Assembly: GCA_022747635.1 (NCBI GenBank)
Contig: JAKTNV010000635.1
Coordinates: forward strand, 1 to 64,000
Direction: 5' to 3'
DNA: 64,000 nucleotides
Source: Hetaerina americana
Lineage: Eukaryota; Arthropoda; Insecta; Odonata; Calopterygidae
In this document: one piece after another, positions 24,915 to 36,495 of the stretch
Layout: each line of letters begins with the position of its first letter
Position numbering within the stretch: position 1 is the first letter of the stretch
Made by a program: the position numbers and the translations under genes
The notes under the pieces: generated by a model
What the model was told of the DNA's origin: nothing
Database searches by the model: none
What the model saw: only the letters and a program-made list of their open reading frames with translations

Positions 24915-26156
24915 TTTGAGGTGTTTAGAAGGCATTTATTTCATTTTTAGAAAATTTTATTTTTCACATTTTTCCATGAAAAGTGCCAATACCCCCCCTT
25001 TGGGTTCTAGGTGAAAATCTCACTCGACACAAATCAAACAAAAATGTATCCAAGGTGTGTATTCTTGTTCATTTTCATCAAATAAACAAAATAAAACCCA
25101 GTATAAATCCTGAAAAAAATAAATGATCATAAAAGATGCTTCAGCCCAGGTGTTAATGTTACTAAAAGAGCCCAAATTTCTAAAAATATTGCGAAAAACA
25201 ACAATCTTTTGTTTTAGAGTGAATGTTTGAGGTGTTTTGAAGGCATTTATTTCATTTTTAGAAAATTTAATTTTTCACATTTTTCCATGAAAAGTGCCGA
25301 TACCCCTTTGGGTTCTAGGTGAAAATCTCACTCGAAACAAATCAAACAAAAATGTATCCAAGGTGTGTATTGTTGTTCTTTTTCCTCAAATATACAAAAT
25401 AAAACCCAGAATTAATCTTGAAAGACAAGAAATGAGCATAATAGTTGCTTCAGGGAAAGTGTTAATGTTACTAAAAGAGCCCAAATTTCTAAAAATATTG
25501 CGAAAAAACAACAATCTTCTGTTTTAGAGTGAATGTTTGAGGTGTTTAGAAGGCATTTATTTCATTTTTAGAAAATTTTATTTTTCACATTTTTCCATGA
25601 AAAGTGCCAATACCCCCCCCTTTGGGTTCTAGGTGAAAATCTCACTCGACACAAATCAAACAAAAATGTATCCAAGGTGTGTATTCTTGTTCATTTTCAT
25701 CAAATAAACAAAATAAAACCCAGTATGAATCCTGAAAAAAATAAATGATCATAAAAGATGCTTCAGCCCAGGTGTTAATGTTACTAAAAGAGCCCAAATT
25801 TCTAAAAATATTGCGAAAAACAACAATCTTTTGTTTTAGAGTGAATGTTTGAGGTGTTTTGAAGGCATTTATTTCATTTTTAGAAAATTTAATTTTTCAC
25901 ATTTTTCCATGAAAAGTGCCGATACCCCTTTGGGTTCTAGGTGAAAATCTCACTCGAAACAAATCAAACAAAAATGTATCCAAGGTGTGTATTGTTGTTC
26001 TTTTTCCTCAAATATACAAAATAAAACCCAGAATTAATCTTGAAAGACAAGAAATGAGCATAATAGTTGCTTCAGGGAAAGTGTTAATGTTACTAAAAGA
26101 GCCCAAATTTCTAAAAATATTGCGAAAAACAACAATCTTCTGTTTAAGAGTGAATG
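24915..26156. repeat. Tandem pair of 621-bp dimers left of SINE copy 5
   Basis: Units 24915-25535 and 25536-26156 repeat the same two-monomer order as 14606-15845, and again precede a SINE-bearing unit. A further copy is 27405-28025, before SINE copy 6. The last monomer of 25536-26156 and of 27405-28025 shares GTTTAAGAGTG, so those two dimers are the most recent pair. Confidence 0.85.
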
Positions 26157-26374
26157 TTTGAGGTGTTTAGAAGGCATTTATTTCATTTTTTGAAAATTTA
26201 ATTTTTCACATTTTTCCATGAAAAGTGCCAATACCCCCCCTTTGGGTTCTCGGTTAAAATCTCACTCGACGCAAATCAAACAAAAATGTATCCAAGGTGT
26301 GTATTCTTGTTCATTTTCATCAAATAAACAAAATAAAACCCAGAATGAATCCTGAAAGAAAATAAATGATCATA

Positions 26375-26679
26375 GTAGTAGTTTTGAGGGGAGGCGACCG
26401 ACAGCTAAGGTCATTTGCGCCATAGGGGATGGATAGGAAAGGATGAAGGGTGGAGAGAAACCCAGCGTCGGCATTAGCCTACTCTTTACGAAAGGCGCCA
26501 AGGGGTCCGCAGTTTAACGTCCCATCCGACGGACAGCGTACTCACTCAAAGTGCCCTCCACAAAGCACCTCAAGTACGGATCGAGATACCTCTGAAAAAT
26601 ATTCAACACCGCCGGGATTTGAACCCGCGCCCTCATGGTGGGAAGCCAGTACGTTAGCCCCCGCACCATCTCGATCCCC
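26375..26679 (-). mobile_element. tRNA-derived SINE, copy 5 (recombinant context)
   Basis: 305 bp with duplications at 26362-26374 and 26680-26692. The body is the copy-4 type (AACCCAGCGTC, GGCGCCAAGG, AAGTACGGATC) and the right neighbour unit has the copy-4 marker GCCGATACACC. The left flank instead has GGTTCTCGGTTAAAATC and GTTTAAGAGTG, which match only copy 6, whose body is of the other group. The switch lies between about 26250 and 26463, so this locus looks like a crossover or conversion product between two SINE-bearing units. Confidence 0.9.
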
Positions 26680-28243
26680 ATAAATGATCATAAAAGATGC
26701 TTCAGCCCAGGTGTTAATGTTACTAAAGGAGCCCAAATTTCTAAAAATATTGCGAAAAACAACAATCTTTTGTTTTAGAGTGAATGTTTGAGGTGTTTAG
26801 AAGGCATTTATTTCATTTTTAGAAAATTTAATTTTTCACATTTTTCCATGAAAAGTGCCGATACACCTTTGGGTTCTAGGTGAAAATCTCACTCGAAACA
26901 AATCAAACAAAAATGTATCCAAGATGTGTATTGTTGTTCATTTTCATCAAATAAACAAAATAAAACCCAGAATGAATCCTGAAAGAAAATAAATGATCAT
27001 AAAAGATGCTTCAGCCCAGGTGTTAATGTTACTAAAAGAGCCCAAATTTCTAAAAATATTGCGAAAAACAACAATCTTTTGTTTTAGAGTGAATGTTTGA
27101 GGTGTTTTGAAGGCATTTATTTCATTTTTAGAAAATTTAATTTTTCACATTTTTCCATGAAAAGTGCCGATACCCCTTTGGGTTCTAGGTGAAAATCTCA
27201 CTCGAAACAAATCAAACAAAAATGTATCCAAGGTGTGTATTGTTGTTCTTTTTCCTCAAATATACAAAATAAAACCCAGAATTAATCTTGAAAGACAAGA
27301 AATGAGCATAATAGTTGCTTCAGGGAAAGTGTTAATGTTACTAAAAGAGCCCAAATTTCTAAAAATATTGCGAAAAACAACAATCTTCTGTTTTAGAGTG
27401 AATGTTTGAGGTGTTTAGAAGGCATTTATTTCATTTTTAGAAAATTTTATTTTTCACATTTTTCCATGAAAAGTGCCAATACCCCCCCCTTTGGGTTCTA
27501 GGTGAAAATCTCACTCGACACAAATCAAACAAAAATGTATCCAAGGTGTGTATTCTTGTTCATTTTCATCAAATAAACAAAATAAAACCCAGTATGAATC
27601 CTGAAAAAAATAAATGATCATAAAAGATGCTTCAGCCCAGGTGTTAATGTTACTAAAAGAGCCCAAATTTCTAAAAATATTGCGAAAAACAACAATCTTT
27701 TGTTTTAGAGTGAATGTTTGAGGTGTTTTGAAGGCATTTATTTCATTTTTAGAAAATTTAATTTTTCACATTTTTCCATGAAAAGTGCCGATACCCCTTT
27801 GGGTTCTAGGTGAAAATCTCATTCGAAACAAATCAAACAAAAATGTATCCAAGGTGTGTATTGTTGTTCTTTTTCCTCAAATATACAAAATAAAACCCAG
27901 AATTAATCTTGAAAGACAAGAAATGAGCATAATAGTTGCTTCAGGGAAAGTGTTAATGTTACTAAAAGAGCCCAAATTTCTAAAAATATTGCGAAAAACA
28001 ACAATCTTCTGTTTAAGAGTGAATGTTTGAGGTGTTTAGAAGGCATTTATTTCATTTTTTGAAAATTTAATTTTTCACATTTTTCCATGAAAAGTGCCAA
28101 TACCCCCCCTTTGGGTTCTCGGTTAAAATCTCACTCGACGCAAATCAAACAAAAATGTATCCAAGGTGTGTATTCTTGTTCATTTTCATCAAATAAACAA
28201 AATAAAACCCAGAATGAATCCTGAAAGAAAATAAATGATCATA

Positions 28244-28548
28244 GTAGTAGTTTTGAGGGGAGGCGACCGACAGCTAAGGTCATTTGCGCCATAGGGGATG
28301 GATAGGAAAGGATGAAGGGTGGAGAGAAACCCGGCGTCGGCATTAGCCTACTCTTTACGAAAGGCGCAAAGGGGTCCGCAGTTTAACGTCCCATCCGACG
28401 GACGGCGTACTCACTCAAAGTGCCCTCCACAAAGCACCTCAAGTAGGGATCGAGATACCTCTGAAAAATATTCAACACCGCCGGGATTTGAACCCGCGCC
28501 CTCATGGTAGGAAGCCAGTACGTTAGCCCCCGCACCATCTCGATCCCC
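28244..28548 (-). mobile_element. tRNA-derived SINE, copy 6
   Basis: 305 bp with duplications at 28231-28243 and 28549-28561. The body matches copy 2 (GGCGCAAAGG, GACGGCG, AAGTAGGGATC, CATGGTAGGAAG). The left flank matches copy 5 (TTCTCGGTTAAAATC), 1869 bp upstream. The right flank has a private CCCAGGTTTTAATG. The next unit has GCCGATACCCC, as after copy 1, and not the GCCGATACACC seen after copies 3, 4, 5 and 7. Confidence 0.92.
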
Positions 28549-30279
28549 ATAAATGATCATAAAAGATGCTTCAGCCCAGGTTTTAATGTTACTAAAGGAG
28601 CCCAAATTTCTAAAAATATTGCGAAAAACAACAATCTTTTGTTTTAGAGTGAATGTTTGAGGTGTTTAGAAGGCATTTATTTCATTTTTAGAAAATTTAA
28701 TTTTTCACATTTTTCTATGAAAAGTGCCGATACCCCTTTGGGTTCTAGGTGAAAATCTCACTCGAAACAAATCAAACAAAAATGTATCCAAGATGTGTAT
28801 TGTTGTTCATTTTCATCAAATAAACAAAATAAAACCCAGAATGAATCCTGAAAGACAATAAATGATCATAAAAGATGCTTCAGCCCAGGTGTTAATGTTA
28901 CTAAAAGAGCCCAAATTTCTAAAAATATTGCGAAAAACAAATATCTTCTGTTTTAGAGTGAATGTTTGAGGTGTTTATAAGGCATTTATTTCATTTTTAG
29001 AAAAAATAAATTTTCACATTTTTCCATGAAAAGTGCCAATACCCCCCCCTTTGGGTTCTAGGTGAAAATCTCACTCGACACAAATCAAACAAAAATGTAT
29101 CCAAGGTGTGTATTATTGTTCATTTTCATCAAATAAACAAAATAAAACCCAGAATGAATCCTGAAAGAAAATAAATGATCATAAAAGATGCTTCAGCCCA
29201 GGTGTTAATGTTACTAAAAGAGCCCAAATTTCTAAAAATATTGCGAAAAACATCAATCTTTTGTTTTAGAGTGAATGTTTGAGGTGTTTTGAAGGCATTT
29301 ATTTCATTTTTAGAAAATTTAATTTTTCACATTTTTCCATGAAAAATGCCGATACCCCTTTGGGTTCTAGGTGAAAATCTCACTCGAAACAAATCAAACA
29401 AAAATGTATCTAAGGTGTGTATTGTTGTTCATTTTCATCAAATAAACAAAATAAAACCCAGAATGAATCCTGAAAGACAATAAATGATCATAAAAGATGC
29501 TTCAGCCCAGGTGTTAATGTTACTAAAAGAGCCAAAATTTCTAAAAATATTGCGAAAAACAAATATCTTCTGTTTTAGAGTGAATGTTTGAGGTGTTTAT
29601 AAGGCATTTATTTCATTTTTAGAAAATTTTATATTTCCATTTTTCCATGAAAAGTGCCAATACCCCCCCATTTGGGTTCTAGGTGAAAATATCACACGAC
29701 ACAAATCAAACAAAAATGTTTCCATGGAGTGTATTGTTGTTCATTTTCATCAAATAAACAAAATAAAACCCTGAATTAATCCTGAAAGACAAGAAATGAG
29801 CACAAAAGATGCTTCAGCGAAAGTGTTAATGTTACTAAAAGAGCCCAAATTTCTAAAAATAATGCGAAAAACAACAATCTTCTGTTTTAGAGTGAATGTT
29901 TGAGGTGTTTAGAAGGCATTTATTTCATTTTTAGAAAATTTTATTTTTCACATTTTTCAATGAAAAGTGCCAATACCCCCCATTTTGAGTTCTAGGTGAA
30001 AATCTCACTCGTTACAAATCAAACCAAAAATGAATCCAAGGTGTGTATTGTTGTTCTTTTTCATCAAATAAACAAAATAAAACCCAGAATGAATCCTGAA
30101 AGACAATAAATGATCATAAAAGATGCTTCAGCCCAGGTGTTAATGTTACTAAATGAGCCCAAATTTCTAAAAATATTGCGAGAAACAACAATCTTCGGTT
30201 TATTGTGAATGTTTGAGGTTTTTAGAAGGCATTTATTTCATTTTTAGAAAATTTAATTTTTCACATTTTTCCATGAAAA

Positions 30280-31735
30280 GTGCCAATACCCCTTTGGGTT
30301 CTAGGTGAAAATCTCACTCGAAACCAATCAAACAAAAATGTATCCAAGATGTGTATTGTTGTTCATTTTCATCAAATAAACAAAGTAAAACCCAGAATGA
30401 ATCCTGAAAGACAAGAAATGATCATAAAAGATGCTTCAGCCCAGGTGTTAATGTTACTAAAAGAGCCAAAATTTCTAAAAATATTGCGAAAAACAAATAT
30501 CTTCTGTTTTAGAGTGAATGTTTGAGGTGTTTATAAGGCATTTATTTCATTTTTAGAAAATTTAATATTTTACATTTTTCCATGAAAAGTGCCAATACCC
30601 CCCCATTTGGGTTCTAGGTGAAAATCTCACTCGACACAAATCAAACAAAAATATTTCCATGGTGTGTATTGTTGTTCATTTTCATCAAATAAACAAAATA
30701 AAACCCAGAATTAATCCTGAAAGACAAGAAATGAGCACAAAAGATGCTTCAGCGAAAGTGTAAATGTTACTAAAAGGGCCCAAATTTCTAAAAATATGGC
30801 GAAAAACAACAATCTTCTGTTTTAGAGTGAATGTTTGAGGTGTTTAGAAGGCATTTATTTCATTTTTTGAAAATTTAATTTTTCACATTTTTCTATGAAA
30901 AGTGCCAATACCCCCCCTTTGGGTTCTAGGTTTAAATCTCACTCGACGCAAATCAAACAAAAATGTATCCAAGGTGTGTATTCTTGTTTATTTTCATCAA
31001 ATAAACAAAATAAAACCCAGAATGAATCCTGAAAGAAAATAAATGATCATAGTAGTAGTTTTGAGGGGAGGCGACCGACAGCTAAGGTCATTTGCGCCAT
31101 AGGGGATGGATAGGAAAGGATGAAGGGTGGAGAGAAACCCGGCGTCGGCATTAGCCTACTCTTTACGAAAGGCGCCAAGGGGTCCGCAGTTTAACGTCCC
31201 ATCCGACGGACAGCGTACTCACTCAAAGTGCCCTCCACAAAGCACCTCAAGTACGGATCGAGATACCTCTGAAAAATATTCAACACCGCCGGGATTTGAA
31301 CCCGCGCCCTCATGGTGGGAAGCCAGTACGTTAGCCCCCGCACCATCTCGATCCCCATAAATGATCATAAAAGATGCTTCAGCCCAGGTGTTAATGTTAC
31401 TAAAGGAGCCCAAATTTCTAAAAATATTGCGAAAAACAACAATCTTTTGTTTTAGAGTGAATGTTTGAGGTGTTTAGAAGGCATTTATTTCATTTTTAGA
31501 AAATTTAATTTTTCACATTTTCCCATGAAAAGTGCCGATACACCTTTGGGTTCTAGGTGAAAATCTCACTCGAAACAAATCAAACAAAAATGTATCCAAG
31601 ATGTGTATTGTTGTTCATTTTCATCAAATAAACAAAATAAAACCCAGAATGAATCCTGAAAGAAAATAAATGATCATAAAAGATGCTTCAGCCCAGGTGT
31701 TAATGTTACTAAAAGAGCCCAAATTTCTAAAAATA
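30280..31735. repeat. Block shared with 17797-19250 (12483-bp offset)
   Basis: Partner of 17797-19250. It carries SINE copy 7. Similarity ends about 31735, where the next unit switches to AAACAAATATCTTCTG while the partner has AACAACAATCTTTTG. Confidence 0.78.
31052..31356 (-). mobile_element. tRNA-derived SINE, copy 7
   Basis: 305 bp with duplications at 31039-31051 and 31357-31369. Body and both flanks match copy 3, 12483 bp upstream (AACCCGGCGTC, GGCGCCAAGG, TAGGTTTAAATC at left, GCCGATACACC at right). It is the last copy in the window; the satellite to the right continues without further insertion. Confidence 0.92.
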
Positions 31736-34300
31736 TTGCGAAAAACAAATATCTTCTGTTTTAGAGTGAATGTTTGAGGTGTTTATAAGGCATTTATTTC
31801 ATTTTTAGAAAATTTAATATTTTACATTTTTCCATGAAAAGTGCCAATACCCCCCCATTTGGGTTCTAGGTGAAAATCTCACTCGACACAAATCAAACAA
31901 AAATGTATCCATGGTGTGTATTGTTGTTCATTTTCATCAAATATACAAAATAAAACCCAGAATTAATCTTGAAAGACAAGAAATGCGCATAAAAGTTGCT
32001 TCAGCGAAAGTGTTAATGTTACTAAAAGAGCCCAAATTTCTAAAAATATTGCGAAAAACAACAATCTTCTGTTTTAGAGTGAATGTTTGAGGTGTTTAGA
32101 AGGCATTTATTTCATTTTTAGAAAATTTTATTTTTCACATTTTTCAATGAAAAGTGCCAATACCCCCTTTGGGTTCTAGGTGAAAATCTCACTCGACACA
32201 AATCAAACAAAAAATGTATCCAAGGTGTGTATTGTTGTTCTTTTTCATCAAATAAACAAAATAAAACCCAGAATGAATCCTGAAAGACAATAAATGATCA
32301 TAAAAGATGCTTCAGCCCAGGTGTTAATGTTACTAAATGAGCCCAAATTTCTAAAAATATTGCAAGAAACAACAATCTTCTGTTTTAGAGTGAATGTTTG
32401 ATGTTTTTAGAAGGCATTTATTTCATTTTTAGAAAATTTAATTTTTCACATTTTTCCATGAAAAGTGCCAATACCCCCCCCCCTTTGGGTTCTAAGTGAA
32501 CATCTCCCTCGACACAAATCAAACAAAAATGTTTCCATGGTGTGTATATTTGTTCATTTTCATCAAATAAACAAAATAAAACCCAGAATTAATCCTGAAA
32601 GACAAGAAATGAGCACAAAAGATGCTTCAGCGAAAGTGGAAATGTTACTAAAAGAGCCCAAATTTCTAAAAATATTGCGAAAAACAACAATCTTCTGTTT
32701 TAGAGTGAATGTTTGAGGTGTTTAGGAGACATTTATTTCATTTTTAGAAAATTTAATTTTTCACATTTTTCCATGAAAAGTACCAATACCCCCCCCTTTG
32801 GGTTCTAGGTGAAAATCTCACTCGACACAAATCAAACAAAAATGTATCCAAGGTGTGTATTCTTGTTCATTTTCATCAAATAAACAAAATAAAACCAAGA
32901 ATGAATCCTGATAGAAAATAAATGATCATAAAAGATGCTTCAGCCCAGGTGTTAATGTTACTAAAAGAGCCCAAATTTCTAAAAATATTGCGAAAAACAA
33001 CAATCTTTTGTTTTAGAGTGAATGTTTGAGGAGTTTAGAAGGCATTTATTTCATTTTTAGAAAATTAAATTTTTCACATTTTTCCATGAAAAGTGCCGAT
33101 ACCCCTTTGGGTTCTAGGTGAAAATCTCACTCGAAACCAATCAAACAAAAATGTATCCAAGATGTGTATTGTTGTTCATTTTCATCAAATAAACAAAATA
33201 AAACCCAAAATGAATCCTGAAAGACAAGAAATGATCATAAAAGATGCTTCAGCCCAGGTGTTAATGTTACTAAAAGAGCCAAAATTTCTAAAAATATTGC
33301 GAAAAACAACAATTTTCTGTTTTAGAGTGAATGTTTGAGGTTTTTATAAGGCATTTATTTCATTTTTAGAAAATTTAATATTTCACATTTTTCCATGAAA
33401 AGTGCCAATACCCCCCCATTTGGGTTCTAGGTGAAAATCTCACTCGACACAAATCAAACAAAAATGTATCCAAGGTGTGTATTGTTGTTCATTTTCATCA
33501 AATAAACAAAATAAAACCCAGAATGAATCCTGAAAGACAATAAATGATCATAAAAGATGCTTCAGCCCAGGTGTTAATGTTACTAAATGAGCCCAAATTT
33601 CTAAAAATATTGCGAGAAACAACAATCTTCTGTTTTAGAGTGAATGTTTGAGGTTTTTAGAAGGCATTTATTTCATTTTTAGAAAATTTAATTTTTCACA
33701 TTTTTCCATGAAAAGTGCCAATACCCCCCCCTTTGGGTTCTAAGTGAAAATCTCACTCGACACAAATCAAACAAAAATGTTTCCATGGAGTGTATTGTTG
33801 TTCATTTTCATCAAATAAACAAAATAAAACCCTGAATTAATCCTGAAAGACAAGAAATGAGCACAAAAGATGCTTCAGCGAAAGTGTTAATGTTACTAAA
33901 AGAGCCCAAATTTCTAAAAATAATGCGAAAAACAACAATCTTCTGTTTTAGAGTGAATGTTTGAGGTGTTTAGAAGGCATTTATTTCATTTTTAGAAAAT
34001 TTAATTTTTCACATTTTTCCATGAAAAGTGCCAATACCCCCCCTTTGGGTTCTAGGTGAAAATCTCACTCGACACAAATCAAACAAAAATGTTTCCATGG
34101 TGTGTATTGTTGTTCATTTTTATCAAATAAACAAAATAAAACCCAGAATTAATCCTGAAAGACAAGAAATGAGCATAAAAGTCACTTCAGCGCAAGTGTT
34201 AATGTTACTAAAAGAGCCCAAATTTCTAAAAATATTGCGAAAAACAACAATTTTCTTTTTTAGAGTGAACGTTTGAGGTGTTTAGAAGGCATTTATTTCA
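31370..34300. repeat. Satellite, domain II lineages without SINE
   Basis: About nine monomers. Units resemble those at 18.9-21.5 kb: GAAATGCGCATAAAAG near 31980, TATTGCAAGAAAC near 32358, CTAAGTGAACATCTCCC near 32492, ACCAAGAATGAATCCTGATAG near 32894, and CCTGAATTAATCC near 33832. No other element or gene is visible. The change to the domain III monomer population follows without any foreign sequence at the junction. Confidence 0.8.
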
Positions 34301-34329
34301 TTTTTAGAAAATTTAATTTTTCACATTTT

Positions 34330-36495
34330 TCCATGAATAGTGCCAATACCCCACCCTTTGGGTTCTAGGTGAAAATCTCACTCGACACAAATCAATCAAA
34401 AATGTTTCCATGGTGTGTATTGGATTTCATTTTTATCAAATAAACAAAATAAAACCCAGAATTAATCCTGAAAGACAAGAAATGAGCATAAAAGATGCTT
34501 CAGCCCAGATGTTAATGTTACTAAAAGAGCCCAAATTTCTAAAAATATTGCGAAAAACAACAATTATCAGTTTTAGAAAGAATGTTTGAGGTGTATAGAT
34601 GGCATTTATTTCATTTTTATAAAATTTAATTTTTCTCATTTTTCCATGAAAAGTGCCAATACCCCCCTTTGGGTTCTAGGTGAAAATCTCACTCGACACA
34701 TATCAATCAAAAATGTTTCCATTGTGTGTATTGTATTTCATTTTCATCAAATAAACAAAATAAAACCCAGAATTAATCCTGAAAGACAAGAAATGAGCAT
34801 AAAAGATGCTTCAGCGCAAGTGTTAATGTTACTAAAAGAGCCCAAATTTCTAAAAATATTGCGAAAAAAAACAATCTTCTGTTTTAGAGTGAATGTTTGA
34901 GGTGTTTAGAAGGCATTTATTTCATTTTTAGAAAATTTAATTTTTCACATTTTTCCATTAAAAGTGCCATTACCCCCCCCCTTTGGGTTCTAGGTGAAAA
35001 TCACACTCGACACATATCAATCAAAAATGTTTCCATGGTGTGTATTGTTGTTCATTTTCATCAAATAAACAAAATAAAACCCAGAATGTATCCAGAAAGA
35101 CAATAAATGATCATAAAAGATGCTTCAGCGCAAGTGTTAATGTTACTAAAAGAGCCCAAATTTCTAAAAATATTGCGAAAAAAAACAATCTTCTGTTTTA
35201 GAGTGAATGTTTGAGGTGTTTAGAAGGCATTTATTTCATTTTAAGAAAATTTAATTTTTCACATTTTTCCATGAAAAGTGCCAATTCCCCCCCCCTTTGG
35301 GTTCTAGGTGAAAATCTCACTCGACACAAATCAAACAAAAATATTTCCATGGTGTGTATTGTTGTTCATTTTCATCAAATAAACAAAATAAAACCCAGAA
35401 TTAATCCTGAAAGGCAAGAAATGAGCATAAAAGTCGCTTCAGCGCAAGTGTTAATGTTACTAAAAGAGCCCAAATTTCTAAAAATATTGCGAAAAACAAC
35501 AATCTTCTGTTTTAGAGTTAATGTTTGAGGTGTTTAGAAGGCATTTCTTTCATTTTTAGAAAATTTAATTTTTCACATTTTTCCATGAAAAGTGCCAATA
35601 CCCCCCCTTTGGGTTCTAGGTGAAAATCTCACTCCGCACAAATCAAACAAAAATGTTTCCATGGTGTGTATTGTTGTTCATTTTCATCAAATAAACAAAA
35701 TAAAACCCAGAATTAACCTTGAAATACAAGAAATGAGCATAAAAGTTGCTTCAGCGAAAGTGTTAATATTACTAAAAGAACCCAAATTTCTAAAATATTG
35801 CGAAAAACAACAATCTTCTGTTTTAGAGTGAATGTTTGAGGTGTTTAGAAGGCATTTATTTCATTTTTAGAAAATTTAATTTTTCACATTTTTCCATGAA
35901 TAGTGCCAATACCCCCCCCTTTGGGTTCTAGGTGAAAATCTCACTCGACACAAATCAATCAAAAAATTTTCCATGGTGTGTATTGTTGTTCATTTTCATC
36001 AAATAAACAAAATAAAACCCAGAATGTATCCTGAAAGACAATAAATGATCATAAAAGATGCTTCAGCCCAGGTGTTAATGTTACTAAACGAGCCCAAATT
36101 TCTAAAAATATTGCGAAAAACAACAATCTTCTGTTTTAGAGTGAATGTTTGAGGTGTTTAGAAGGCATTTATTTCATTTTTAGAAAATGTAATTTTTCAC
36201 ATTTTTCCATGAAAAATGCCAATACCCCCCATTTGGGTTCTAGGTGAAAATCTCACTCGACACATATCAATCAAAAATGTTTCCATGGTGTGTATTGTTG
36301 TTCATTTTCATCAAATAAACAAAATAAAAACCAGAATTAATCCTGAAAGGCAAGAAATTAGCATAAAAGTTGCTTCAGCGCAAGTGTTAATGTTACTAAA
36401 AGAGTCCAAATTTCTAACAATATTGCGAAAAAACAACAATCTTCTGTTTTAGAGTGAATGTTTGAGGTGTTTAGAAGGCATTTATTTCATTTTTA
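34330..36495. repeat. Higher-order block (pairs with 40887-43050, about 6556 bp)
   Basis: Shared markers with the partner are ATACCCCACCCTTTGGG, the TTATCAGTTTTAGAAAGAATG unit, GTGTATAGATGGCATTT, TTTTCCATTAAAAGTGCC, CTCACTCCGCACAAATC, GAATTAACCTTGAAATAC and AAAACCAGAATTAATCC. The offset is 21 monomers. Near 34770-34830 this copy has the TTAATCC...GCGCAAG block, while the partner near 41327-41390 has GTATCC...GCCCAGG. That looks like a local conversion inside an otherwise matching unit. Confidence 0.82.

Larger units (their letters stand above)
25536..28548. repeat. 1869-bp tandem repeat (about five monomers plus SINE)
   Basis: The left part of each copy (25536 to about 26374, and 27405 to about 28243) is the same at 1869-bp offset, including the TTCTCGGTTAAAATC marker. 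The SINE starts have the same offset. The bodies belong to different groups, so the repeat homology is broken at or inside the SINE. The period equals about five monomers plus one SINE and its duplication. Confidence 0.8.
12931..31369. repeat. Satellite domain II, SINE-bearing
   Basis: The same satellite, with seven units interrupted by an identical SINE at the same position. Intervals between SINE starts are 3120, 2505, 4376, 3430, 1869 and 2808 bp, each close to a whole number of monomers plus one SINE. The satellite between the SINEs holds nothing else that I can support. The interspersed units are mainly the GTGCCGATACCCC and CCATTTGGG types also seen at 9-12 kb. Confidence 0.88.
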
